Shown: positions 42,595 to 56,800 of the stretch, in pieces
Layout of the letters: every line of letters starts with the position of its first letter
Numbering within the stretch: the stretch's first letter is position 1
Program-made: the position numbers and the translations under genes
The notes under the pieces: model-generated
What the model saw: the letters and a program-made list of their open reading frames with translations, nothing else
The model's database searches: none
What the model was told of the DNA's origin: nothing
From: Gymnopilus junonius
Lineage: Eukaryota; Basidiomycota; Agaricomycetes; Agaricales; Galerinaceae
Length of the DNA stretch: 64,000 nt
NCBI GenBank assembly: GCA_015501075.1
Contig: JADNYJ010000188.1
Span: forward strand, 1 to 64,000
Direction: 5' to 3'

Positions 42595-45515
42595 ATGCCG
42601 TCTTCGTTGAAGGACTTGGTGGACGAATGGTTACTCTTGGATCCAGCAGGTATTCTTCATACTGCGCTCACTTCATACTTAACTGGGGTTTTTAGAATTC
42701 TGAGACTCGTAGAGAGATTCAATTGCTCTGGGATCGTCAAGACATCGATGAATTGGAAAAGCGCTTCAGGTATTCCTGCCTTGGTTCGCATGCGATCTTG
42801 CATATAACTCACTTGTGTATGAGGACCCGAATTCAATTCGGGACAGCTGGTGCGCCTAGATGATTTCTCTCACTGTCTGTCCGTTGTGCTCAGCTCGTCG
42901 CTAGGTTTGCGAGGTAGGATGGAAGCTGGATGGTCTCGTATGAACGGTTAGACCTCCTCTTATCCGTTCTCAGTTAACCAAATCCCATCATTTTTATTTT
43001 GGCTCAGATCTTATCATTGGCCAAACATCTCAGGTTTTACACTCCGTCTGAAGCAACTATAATGCAGGTGCTTATGCTGTACGCTGTATCTCAGGGACTA
43101 TCGGATTACGTTTTGCAGCATGTCGAAGGTGCTCGTACTCGAGGACTCGTGGTTGGATATGATCACAGGTATCATTCAGAACATTGGGCAAATATAACTG
43201 CAAGCATATTCGTGGCCAAGGGTATTAAGGTGTACTTACTTCGTGGTTTCAATCATACTCCTTTGTGAGTCAATCGTTTTTTTAGAGAAATTAATTGGCA
43301 ATTATAACTCTTTGGAAGGGTGCCTTTTGGTGTCAAGAAATTGAATGCAGCATGCGGTGTCATGATTACAGGTATATTCATTACCATTGGTTTTGGATGA
43401 TTTCATAAAATATCATTGCAGCCAGTCACAACCCAAAGGTGAGAGCGTATGGTCGAAAATAGCTAGTGAAATGTGTTCAGAAAACTTATTCATGACAGCA
43501 AGACAATGGGTACAAGGTATTGTGGCCATCCTCTTGCCTGTATGCCATATTGAAGTATATTGACAAGGTTTATTGGGAGAACGCCGTTCAAGTGAGCTGG
43601 ATTTAATACATTGCTTCTTCGATTCATCCAAATGCTTCCAGATTATTTCCCCTCACGATCGAGGCATCTCGTTGGCCATTGAAGCCAATTCAAGGAAAAC
43701 GCTGTCCATTCAAAGCGTTCCTTCATCCGAACTTCTCATAGATCTTACTGAATATCTACGCAAGGAATATTTTGGATACTTGACGAGTTTCATGACGATT
43801 AGGTGTGCCATGTCGTGCGCCGTTAACCTGCCAGTATTTTGAGATCTGTCTTTGCATAGGGAGGTCATGCCTCTCAGAAAGCCGAAATTCGTAAACACGT
43901 CAATGCACGGTGTAAGCGATGCTTTCGTGGCGAAAGCCTTCGCCGCATTCCGGTTCCCTCCATACATACCAGTAAAAGAGCAACAGCACCCAGACCCTGA
44001 ATTCCCCACAGTTACCTTCCCGAATCCAGAAGAACAAGGTAAGCCTCTGTCTTTATGTGCTATTGTTCTCTTCTAATACTTGCCATAGGAGCACTCGTGA
44101 GTCGCCTGATTCTAATTGAATATATTGACCAAAGAGTTTGGGTCAGAATTTGGCCTTAGAAACTGCCAACAAAAAAGGTGCCGATTATGTGTTGGCTCAA
44201 GATCCTGACGCAGACAGATTCACGGCTGCGGAGAGACGGTACGGTGATGGTGCGTTTGCCAAACTTTTTAGATCTTAATGGCACCTCCCAGGTCAAACGG
44301 AGAGTGGATTTTATTCACTGGCGATCAATTGGGTGTTATATTTGCTAGCAGCGTTCTTGAGGAATATAAAAATTCAGGAAAACCTCTTCTTGAGCTAGCA
44401 ATGGTGGCCTCTACTGTAAGTTCAAGGATGCTTGAAGCTATGGCTGAGAAAGAGGGTTTCAAATTCGTTGAATGCCTAACTGGTATGTTTTTTAACTTCT
44501 GTTGAAACGAGCGAAGGCTCACTGCGTATGGGCAGGTTTCAAGTACATCGGAAACACTGCGCTACGCCTAGAGGAGGAAGGGTTTTTTGTCCCTTTCGGT
44601 TATGAAGAAGCAATTGGCTTTATGTTTGGCCAAGAGGTGAGGGATAAAGATGGCATTGCTGCCACGGTACGGTCTAAGTCTTCAAATCCTATTTCATCAC
44701 TTCTGACAACATTTTTTTAATAGGTTCATTTCGTACAACTGGCCACTTCTCTTTACGCTCAAGGAAGGACTGTCAATGATCACCTTCAGAACCTATACCA
44801 AAGGTTCGATTTCCATCCCTTGCATGCATTTAGCTTACATCACCTGTCATATGTCAGATACGGCTACTTCAAGGTATTTTCTTCCAGAGACTTATGTCTT
44901 CTTATGGATTTATATCGACATACGACAGACGAGGAACAGCTATTTCATCTGTAATGATCCCGGGATTACCGATAAAATCTTTTCTCATATAAGAAATTAT
45001 GAGGTGAGTTTGAATGTTTATTATGAGGTGTTTGTTTGTCATCTCGCTTGACTCTAGGCACCACTTTCTTCAGAGACCTCCAGGCCAGCCTATCCAAAGA
45101 GTTTGGCTGGCCTTGACATTTACAGAATAATAGACTTGACCACTGGATACGATAGTGGGAATCCACCGAGTTATTCACCAGTGCTGCCCATATCATCGGG
45201 TCAAATGATACAAATCAGAGCAGGCAACAAATCGCAGGGCATCAGCATTTCTCTGACTCTCAGGTAAGGTCACTTATAACCTCAAGGTGGCATGCTCATT
45301 GATTTCTGTTTCTCTAAAAGGACAAGCGGGACAGAACCGAAAGTGAAGGCGAAAATAATTGTGATGATATAATATTAACGATTATATAGATCAAATTCTA
45401 TCTGGAGGGCAGCGGCAGAGAGACAGAACTCGTTGAAAAGTCACTCGCAGAAGCTGTCAGTGATCTATCCCGCAACTGGGTGCAGGTTGACAGGTATAAT
45501 CTTGCAGTGGCATGA
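42595..45515 (+). CDS. Phosphoglucomutase/phosphopentomutase (PGM2 type)
   Basis: It would interconvert ribose-1-phosphate/ribose-5-phosphate or glucose phosphates in the cytosol. Splicing gives MPSSLKDLVDEWLLLDPA, TRIQFGTAGLRGRMEAGWSRMND, then GLVVGYDHRYHSE, the catalytic-serine loop TASHNPKQDNGYKVYWEN (three exons, 43,330-43,590), the metal loop DPDADRF (44,205-44,225), GYEEAIGFM (44,598-44,625) and the phosphate-binding TSGTEPK. The last exon ends RNWVQVDRYNLAVA at 45,515. Many very short exons with introns of 45-70 bp are needed. The usual F-V-Y-T-P-M-H-G-V motif reads FVNTSMHGV here (43,888-43,915), a change near the active site. The gene otherwise appears intact. Confidence 0.9.
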
Positions 45516-45575
45516 GTTGTCACCTAGAAATTCCAGTATATGAGGAGGAATGGCACCATTTCCATCTTCCTTGAT

Positions 45576-47196
45576 TCATGAGTGCAAAGACTTGATACGC
45601 CGGCTTGCCTCGAGCTGGTCCGCGAAGACTACATCGTGCACAGTAAGTATCTGCAAGTTGTCTTCAGCCTTGCCTTGATTCAGCCAGATCCACTTGAACC
45701 CTTTATGATATGCAAGAGCAGCGCCCCAACGAATAGTCAACCCGTTGGTGGGATCCGACCATCCAGACCATTCCATGTATACGTCCGTGCCATGTAAGCA
45801 GTTACTGTTCAATCACACATTGAGCAAATGCAATTGCTGGATCATCAAATACGTACAAATGAAGAAGTTTTGGTAGAACCACCTTGCCCTAAATTGAGAT
45901 TACAGAAGATTGAGTTAAAGGTGGATAAAAAGAAAAAAAAATTGAATTCCCAACCTCTTGAGGAGTGCCTTGAACGTGTATTTGATACGACAATTCTTGT
46001 TCCATTGGAACCAATTCATTCCCAAGACCAGTGAGGTAGGTGTCCAGAAGACAACTTGTGACTTCGAAATCATAACTCAATGGTTCAAAGATGTTTGGGT
46101 AGTAGTCAACGATGGCCCACCAATATCCTTGGTCTCCAAGGCGAACATTGTTGTATCGGCCTGTGACGTCCCCACCCGGGAGGCCGTATTTCGCTCTGAA
46201 GGCTGGGGGAGACAAGGCTTGAATGCCACCGAGGTCACGATATATGCTGGAGTCCATCAAGCGCAATGACCGAAGCTTTTCTAGATCAAGAAGCATCACA
46301 CATGAACAAATTTTAGAAGCGTGATGCCATTCCGGCGCCTCTTGATCTGGGTGACTACCCATCACGATAGCAGTTGAAGAATGTAAGGAGTTGAAAACAT
46401 CCCAAAGCAAGGCTGGGTCGGAGACGAATAGGGCATCAGTGTCGATGTAGATAGATTTTTTAACTGTCGGTGGTACTATTTCATGGATGAAAAGCTTCAT
46501 TAGCCCAGCTATGAGAATATATATGTGTGAATACTATACACGGAGGAGATACGCAGGACTTACGGAGTCCAGCCGAATGATCAGTTTGTATGGAACCTTC
46601 GCGCTCGATGCGATCAAGCATTGCTTGCCAAGAAGGCTTGTAAAACCAAACGCGAACGCGATGCAAGGGATGTTGTACTAATGAAAATCGATGGCGAAGA
46701 ATATTCTCTGCGTCACTGTCGCAGATGATATGGATATCGGAAGGTCTGGAACTATAAAGTAATATAGTCTGTTGGGATAGTAAGACTATGATTAAAATAC
46801 AAATCAAAAAGTGACCTTGAGCAATAAAGCGCCCTCTACGGCAGACGACTCTGACCATATTATAAACGTGAAGATAATGGGTCCGGCATTAATGACGGTT
46901 GGTGATGAAGAGTCGAAATTGGTATGAGAAATGGCAGCAGGCTCGGACGGCGGTCGTAGATGTTGGGTCAAAACATCTGTGGATGAGTATGTTTGGCGTG
47001 CGAAGAGGAAAAGGGCAAGACTGAAAGCAACGATGGATAGATAGAGAAGTTTCCGTCTGCGTGAGCCATAGAATATGGCTAGCGAGCCATGGTGCTTGTG
47101 AAGTCTGGAACAAAGGAACTTTCAGAAAGAGGATTATAAATGTTTAAGGATACTATACAGATTTTCTTGCTGAGCGGACGAGGATGAGATTGGCAT
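45576..47196 (-). CDS. GT8-like type II membrane glycosyltransferase
   Basis: The first exon is short (MPISSSSAQQENL, ending CT at a GTATAG donor), and joins in frame to LHKHHGSLAIFYGSRRRKL followed by a single transmembrane anchor (LLYLSIVAFSLALFLF). The luminal domain starts PIIFTFIIWSESSAVEG, and includes SDIHIICDSDAENI, HEIVPPTVKKSIYIDTDALFVSDP (DxD metal site DTD) and LGDQGYWWAIVDYYP. After two small introns (TCAAGAG|GTTGGG and CATTT|GTACGT) it ends FADQLEASRRIKSLHS. The pattern resembles GT8 xylosyl/glucosyltransferases such as GXYLT and LARGE; donor and acceptor sugars are unknown. Golgi location is inferred from topology. Confidence 0.72.
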
Positions 47197-47439
47197 TGAC
47201 CTAATAAATACCAGGAGCGACCTCAGGCTGAAATGCCTGGGGAACGTTGTGGGCAGTGGAAGACTTTTGTCAACTTGACCATGGTAACCGAGCCCCACTC
47301 CGCCAAGGACTAAAATCGGCAGGAGAAAATACTTGGACATTACGTTATCGTACAGGGTATCACTGCCCATAGTCTGTACTTAGTCTTGTACTAGTACATC
47401 CGACTCCCCATTCATATGGTTGTCAACTACCTAAGTACC

Positions 47440-50294
<2,855 letters not shown>

Positions 50295-50743
50295 TCTCTG
50301 TGACGGTTTAACCTTAAAGGCACTTGGGTTTTCAACAAAAAGGCGCAAGTGACGGCCCGGCTGTAGTAGTCTCTCGTACACAGACGTCGATATATCTCCG
50401 CGCAAGAAAATGCTTATGTAATCTGCTGAGTTTGAATTCTCATCAATTGCCCGTGTGGGCCTAGTTCGATTGCGTTCTGAGAGAACCTTTCTGGAGTGAG
50501 AAGTATTTCTCAAGCGCTCTAGAGTATACAATTTAAAAATCAGAAAAATTTGCGTTGGTGTGGTGGTCGAGCGAGACCGGGATCGATGAAGCACTTTTTC
50601 GTTCATTCGGAATTGCAAATAACCTCTACTATGTAGAACACACTGTGCCAGACTGCGCAGTCTTAGCTCTTACAGCTAGCCATCTATCATTCTGATTCAT
50701 CAAGAAGGGAACAAATATGTCTCCGTAGTATCATTTTCAAATT
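50295..50743. other. 5' region of the DHX35 gene
   Basis: No separate gene is recognised. The minus strand is open in the DHX35 frame up to 50,618, with an alternative ATG there; I treat it as 5' UTR or chance. Positions 50,620-50,743 show nothing further. Confidence 0.35.
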
Positions 50744-51157
50744 GGATGACTTCCCGTAAGAAATCTGGCGCAATCTGGCTGCTTCAAAATTTCGGAGCTC
50801 GGAGTCAGAACCAATTTAGAGCAGTTTAGAGTGGCACTTTCAACCCGTAGAATAAATGTTGATAAACTATTTTACAGTTGTTGTGACATCGGTTACTACC
50901 GGCATCAGGTCGGCACGTATCAAGAATTTGCAATACCTTCCACATATGGCTTGAAAAGTGTCTAAAAATATCTGAAGATGTTTGGAAACATTTGGGGAGG
51001 GGTCCGGAGGCCTCTTCAGATTTGCCAGTTTGAAGCAGTCTGAAGCGTGCGTTGAATTTGTCAACTTGCATGATCCGGGTCCGGCATCTCGGCTCGGACC
51101 AGTTTGAAGTAATTTACCGTCATCAGATTGCTCTAAATTCCTTACGGGAAGTCATCC
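50744..51157. mobile_element. MITE-like element with inverted repeats
   Basis: The left end GGATGACTTCCCGTAAG (from 50,744) is repeated inverted at the right end (to 51,157). The first 17 bp are identical, and 30 of the first 34 match, with the word CAATCTG conserved at the inner side. ATT flanks both ends (50,741-50,743 and 51,158-51,160), a possible 3-bp target duplication. The 414-bp interior has no ORF of note. It resembles a short non-autonomous DNA transposon lying between the DHX35 promoter side and the tetraspanin 3' end. The helper superfamily is unknown. Confidence 0.75.
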
Positions 51158-51300
51158 ATTGATACTTCTAAAATACATCTTGGAAAATGTGTACAAGGAC
51201 AAAAGATATGATTGCCCTGCTTTAGTTAAGGGGAAGGCAACTTAAGTGTATAAACATCACATCATATGTACGCAGAACATAGATGTCCGGAGTGAAGAAA

Positions 51301-52253
51301 TTATACAAAACCTCTCCCACCTCGTTTAGCGTCGATTCTCTTGAATCTCTCATCTTCTTGCCTCTGCAGCAGATTGAGAAGGATGCCAACTAAAGAAGAG
51401 CTAGTCTTACCTTCTTAATAACGCAGAGCGATGCGAGCAGAAGGCACAGCACTATAGCCATAAATCCGTAGATCTAGAACAATCTCGAGTCAAAGCCGAG
51501 ACCAAAAGTCTATACAAGAAAGATCACTACCGTTCTAAAATATAAAACTGGATCAGACGAGCATGCAATGTCTACTATGGCGGCACTTACGTGAATATGT
51601 TGTTCAGGGTAAAATCAGCGAAACCAGTCAGAGGTGTAACACAGAAGTTGCTGGTAACATTGGCGGCAAGGTTGTTGATGAAATCTTGTGATTGACAGAA
51701 ACCACCAACTTCCGCAGAATCTGATCCATTAAAGTAACCGCAACATTTGAACTGATGAAATGCGAAGTCAATGAAAATGGAACGACGGATGAAAAGATCT
51801 AAACCCACATGATCTTGGATGGTGAGACGGGTAGAAGAAGATGCCTCGACCCAGAGTTTATGGAAATTGTCGCGCTCATGCAAGGTAAACATCCAGATAA
51901 ATGTGCCAATACAGAATACTCCAAGAGCATCGAGCAGTAATGTATAGTTTAGGATGACGAGCCCGACAGTGACGTGATTTCTTTGGACAATGGCCGCAAC
52001 TGAAATCGCGAAGGTGACTATGAATGCGATACCCAATACAGTGCCGGCTACATAGTATATGAGACACTTTAGACATGCAAGTCCCCGACGAGAGACAGAG
52101 AGACGCACCAGTCAGATCGGCCTTAGAAATAACCATGTTCATAAGAACATTGGGAGCGCGCCACACGATTGACAAGGCCAAGGTCAATGCACCGGCCGCG
52201 AGAAGAAGAATATCCAGTCCCGCCCAAACGCCCATTAACCTCTTGGACACCAT
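51301..52253 (-). CDS. Tetraspanin
   Basis: A four-pass membrane organiser. The first exon encodes MVSKRLMGVWAGLDILLLAAG (TM1). After the intron DLT|AGTVLGIAFIVTFAISVAAIV gives TM2, and VGLVILNYTLLLDALGVFCIG gives TM3. The large loop has the tetraspanin CCG signature (FKCCGYFNGSD) plus further cysteines (GGFCQSQD, NFCVTP). TM4 is IYGFMAIVLCLLLASLCVI, followed by a tail RQEDERFKRIDAKRGGRGFV. Keeping TM4 in frame requires a 4-nt microexon (AACG, 51,531-51,534) between two GT..AG introns. Length of about 225-235 residues fits fungal tetraspanins. The N-terminal exon starts 475 bp from the divergent MBF1 gene. Confidence 0.85.
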
Positions 52254-52728
52254 TGTGATTGAAAAAGATTGACTAGAATTTGTTGCGATGCTGAACACCC
52301 AGATATGGAAAGAGACTGAAAGCGACGCACAAAGTGGATACCTGAAGAATGTGAAATGGGTGTTTCGAAAAGAACCGCGAAAAAGGGTGAGAGCAGACAA
52401 AGGGAAGGAGGAGACGAGAGAGAAAAGCGAAGACGTTCAACGCCTCCTCGCGCTAGCGCAAAGAAAGGAATGAATGAAGAATGAATGAAGAACGAAAGAA
52501 GGTGGACAAGCTTTAAATGATAATTGACGAAGGTCGTTATGGATACAAACTGTTGCATACACCGTGGTCTCGGCCTCCGTCGCCATCCATAAGTAATACA
52601 TCCAAACAATGCACATGTGATCCGCTCGAGTCAACCTGTCCTCAACACAGCCCGTTCTAAACTTGAGGCAGTATATAATCTAGTTTATTCCTATTCTCTC
52701 CCCACGTTCATCTTTTGCCTATACCATC
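52254..52728. promoter_or_regulatory. Divergent promoter between tetraspanin and MBF1; TATA-like box
   Basis: A TATATAA lies at 52,672-52,678, about 50 bp before the MBF1 ATG, followed by pyrimidine-rich DNA (TTCCTATTCTCTCCCCAC), the layout expected of a strong basidiomycete promoter. The left part (52,300-52,500) is purine-rich (GAGAGAAAAGCGAAG, AGGAATGAATGAAGAATGAATGAAG) with a short tandem of GAATGAA near 52,470. No gene is seen. Confidence 0.45.
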
Positions 52729-53449
52729 ATGAGCGACGACTGGGACGCCAAAGTTGTCATTGGTCAGAAACGCCAAGTAGCCAAGGTCACAAAGAAAGAC
52801 TCTGACCTGAACGGTATGACGTGTGCTGTACTAACTTTTGTTCATTTGTACTCATTCTTTGCTTCTAGCTGTGAGATTTTTTTTCCCAATCTTAAAGCTT
52901 TGTTCCCATTTTGATGAAAAATGTCAGGCTCGTCGAACTGGTGCTGTTGTTGCCACAGATAAGAAGGTTTCAGGAGGAGCGAACAAGGCCCATCAAGGTG
53001 TGTAGCACGCCAGTAGCTTTCGCAAAGAATTCACTGACTTTCTCTCGAAGGGACCGACCACCAACGCATAGCCAAACTTGACCGAGAGAATGAGGTCGCT
53101 CCACCATCTAAGATTGCTCCGTCTGTCGGCAAGGTATGCCTCTTTTTCTGCCCGGGTCGACTTGACGTCCAAACAATGTGATAGGCCATGCAAACCGCTC
53201 GCCTTGAGTTGAAGCTTACTCAAAAGGACGTTGCTCAGAAGGTCAACGAGAAGCCTTCCGTTATTCAAGATTACGAGTCGAGTAAAGCTATCCCTAACGC
53301 CCAAATTCTTGGAAAGCTTGAGCGGGTTTTGGGTGTGAAACTACGTGGTTCGTATTCAATCCCTTCTCTGTTATTCTGTGGCTTGACATATTGTGTCTAT
53401 AGGTTCAGACATTGGGAAAAAGTTGGACGGCCCTAAAAAGACGACGTAG
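52729..53449 (+). CDS. mbf1: Multiprotein bridging factor 1 (MBF1)
   Basis: MBF1 is a transcription co-activator linking activators to TBP and also guards against frameshifting on collided ribosomes. The spliced protein starts [16 protein letters not shown] and continues [41 protein letters not shown], and a helix-turn-helix (cro/C1) domain: [37 protein letters not shown]. It ends [15 protein letters not shown] at 53,449. Four or five introns of about 50-65 bp divide it. At about 150 residues it is full length. Every conserved block is present, so confidence is high. Confidence 0.96.
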
Positions 53450-53863
53450 TCTTTTAGCGTACTCGTCCTTCATATATCCAGTGATCCACTCCATCTAGAC
53501 CCTGTTGACGCTTAGTTGGCAGAGATGATATCCATTAGAAATAATCCTGACCCATCAGTTGTACAAATTCCACATTGCGCCATTATTGTTCACGTCTCCA
53601 TCACTTGAGATATGCAAGGAAGTTGATACTTACCAAAGTAGTGGAAATTAAGGCATTGCGTGTTACTGTCAGTTGCAGTACCCCAGGGCATTTTGTAAAG
53701 TCAAAATGATAATGATACTCAGAGACCACAAATTACAACGCCTTATGGGCTGAAGTTAGAAGAGAAACAAAGAAACAAAGAAACGCGGATTGTTGTTACA
53801 ATACAGTATGCAGGTGTACTAAGCCCAGATAGGAAAGACAGATATGTGCAAAGATAGCGGGAA
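53450..53863. other. Convergent intergenic region, MBF1 and Not1
   Basis: About 410 bp with no ORF longer than noise. GAAACAAA repeats (about 53,763-53,783) are simple sequence. It should carry both 3' ends. Confidence 0.4.
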
Positions 53864-56800
53864 TTATAGCGAGAAAGCTTCTATGGCTGGAAAATCGATC
53901 GTGCCACCTGCGGAAAGGCATTGAGCGGACCAAATATCTAAGTTATGAGAAACACGTACACTTTCTAGGAGCAGCGTAACTTCTGGCCCAATGCGAATGA
54001 ATTCTTTGCTCCAGAAATCGTACTTCGGATTCCGTAACAGCTCAATGAATGTCACAAGAGCGCCCCATGGGTGGGGACGATGAACAATAAAGCGCTCAAG
54101 GAGCACCTTAGTCATCACTTCGCGGAATCGTTCATCGTTCACTTCCAAGAACAAGTGGAGGAGCAGAGAGCTGAACCAATGCGTGTGGGCATTTGGGTAG
54201 CGGAGGTGAAGAACCATTGAACTCAGCAGATGGTGTTGCCCTGAATATAAAAATTAGTATGCGATTTAATGTACAAAGAGAGAAAAACTGACCTTCAACC
54301 TCAAGGTTAATGGCAAGGTATTGCAAAGCAACCACTCCTGGATCACTGGCCACAAAAAGGGACGATCCACTCCTTGCTTTTGCTTGCGCAACCGAGGAGA
54401 CACCGATGTACATGACGAGAGAATTGATCAAGGAAAGATTGTATGTTTCATTGCTCTCGCCACCTTTTAATCGAAGACGGTCCTTCAGAGAAGGGAGGAA
54501 TGACGGGGTCCCTCTGTTAAGCAAAAACTGGTCAAGGTAACCACGCAGATCACCATTCTTCAATCCAGACGTGAAATCAGATAGGATGGGTGGGATAGGA
54601 CCCATTTCGGGGATAGCGTCAAACTTGATATTGCGAAGATGAGGATCGGGGAGAATGATGGCGGGAGGGAATGCACTCAGAATGATGTTGCGTAGCTGGA
54701 TACACCTTGGTGGAATGACGTCGCAAAGGGTGAAGTAATATTCACTGAGGAACTCCGGGAAGTCATGGAGCAGAACGAGTAGTAGTCTGAGGGCACCGCG
54801 ATAGAGATCGCGACCTGCTGCCTGCAAATCTGAGTCCTTCAGGAAGGGCGACAGGAATTTGAATAAGGATAGGAGCAGTTTATGGAAAGCCGACCAGCCC
54901 TGGAAAGAAGGTTAACGACGGACACGGAGATTCTGGACAAAAATAAACTAACCTCGCGATTTTCAGAAAGCAATAACTTCGGCATGAATAGTCTATGAGA
55001 AATCAGGCACATCCACGAGAACGCAAAGCCCGGGAAATATGTTGGCTGTAGGGAACTATAGGTATCACTGTTAGATGAAGGATGATGGGTCAGAAAGGTG
55101 AAAAAGGTTGAGAAACGCTGATGCACATACCCGATTGCAATGAGCAACTGGAAGTAAACCGGACCTAAATGACTCTCAATACTATGCAAGTCATTGACCA
55201 AGCTAGAAAAGAATCGAAAGAATGGCTTCTGCTGGAAATTTGGTCCTTGTTCTTCATGTAAGCTAGCTAGGACAAGGACAAAAATCGACAAAATCTTGGT
55301 GAAATAATGAACCTTCGCTTGGTTGTTGTTAACACCAGAAGCATCGCCATGATATTTGATGATATAAACAATGAGTCTTGACATTGCATCCAGGGCCTGA
55401 AACGAATAATCATAGTCGCCTGAAGCCACACATTTCATGTAGCTATTTACGCTGGACTCAGCGCAGACCCGGAAAAAGAAAGAAGAAACGTCTTCCATTT
55501 TGAGAATGCCCTGTTTTGTCAACTGTGTAATGAATGGAACAAAGCTTTTCTCTGGAGAGTGAGATCGCTGGAAAATGTTCACCCATTGCTGGAACCAGAT
55601 GAATAACTTTTCGCGGAGTTGTTCGTTTTCGGGCTTGGCCGAAGGTTGGGTTGCAAAAGCAGTATCTGGGGTAGAGGTAGATGACCGCCTCACACCTCTG
55701 AGATCGTCAAGGAGCCTGTTAACGCTATAATTTATATGAGATGAAAATTAAGATAAAAACAGAGCGACTGAAAATCCTTACTCTTCGTTACTTTTGCCAG
55801 ATGCTGCAAGCTGGCTCAGAATTTCAAGAGAGTACACGAACTGTGCTTGCGTAGCCACAGGTGGATTTGATGATAAACATTCTCGGATTAAATTGGCCGC
55901 GAAGCTTTGCAAGATTGGGCGGGGGTCTTCAAACAGCAATTTGGCGAGTTGCTGGTCCTGAAGAGTCGTGTTGACCAAACCACTCCGCAGCAAGGTAACT
56001 GTGACGGGTACGTTGAACTTTCGCTACAAAAAAAGTCAGGGCTTGTAGGTAATAAATTTGGAACCACTTGCCTCATCTTCGGCATATAGTAACCATGTTA
56101 TGGCTTCTTTTGCGACATCCTCAAACAAGCGACACAACTGGTCAAGAAGGGCCACGTATACCTCCCGACCGAGAGGCGAAGCAGTTTTGTACAAGAGCTG
56201 GACGATTTTTTGCGACATCATGAGGGGCGTACGACTTCTATCAGCAGCCTCTTCTGCCAATAACATAATCTGGCGGACAAGGTGGCGGATGTCATGATTG
56301 GATGGGAGCGTGGCTAAGGATTGATTAGGATATTGAAGCATCACAGCTTCGAGATCACGAGTGAGAATCTGAAGAGAAGAAAATCAGTACAAGGCGATAT
56401 AGCTCAAAAAATTGCATACTGAAAAACGCTCCATGGCTTCTTGATGGCTATGTAGACTTTGGCTCTGGTTGAGAGCATGATCCAACGAAGGGGACTGTGA
56501 GTATGGGGCGGATGTGTTGAATGAGGTGACGGAAGCTGGTCGACTGTCAGTCCGGCGTTTTGGGTCGACACCTAAGACACGTTGGAAATATAATCATAGG
56601 GCAACATATAACCGAAGCTTACCGAAGTCTTCATATACAGCAGCTTGGAGAGGCTGTACACCATTTGGTTTGATGCGGAGGGGATCAGGTAGGGTAGCTA
56701 TAAAGGTGGAAGGAGGAACAGAAGGATCCCAAAACGGTTGAGCGCTACGGAGCTATACAAAACCCCTGACTTAACACGTTAACTTGACTGTGAAGGATTG

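Noticed and set aside
47134..47370. Minus-strand ORF starting MGSDTLYDNVMSKYFLLP as a separate small membrane protein
   Set aside because: Its 3' part contains the first exon of the glycosyltransferase (from 47,196); the rest is most simply 5' UTR.
50295..50618. N-terminal extension of DHX35
   Set aside because: The frame is open but the residues show no family similarity, and MSLTFWKPG fits the usual N terminus of the family.
53930..53965. A 22-nt intron near the Not1 stop
   Set aside because: GT and AG borders are present but the length is below any plausible intron size.
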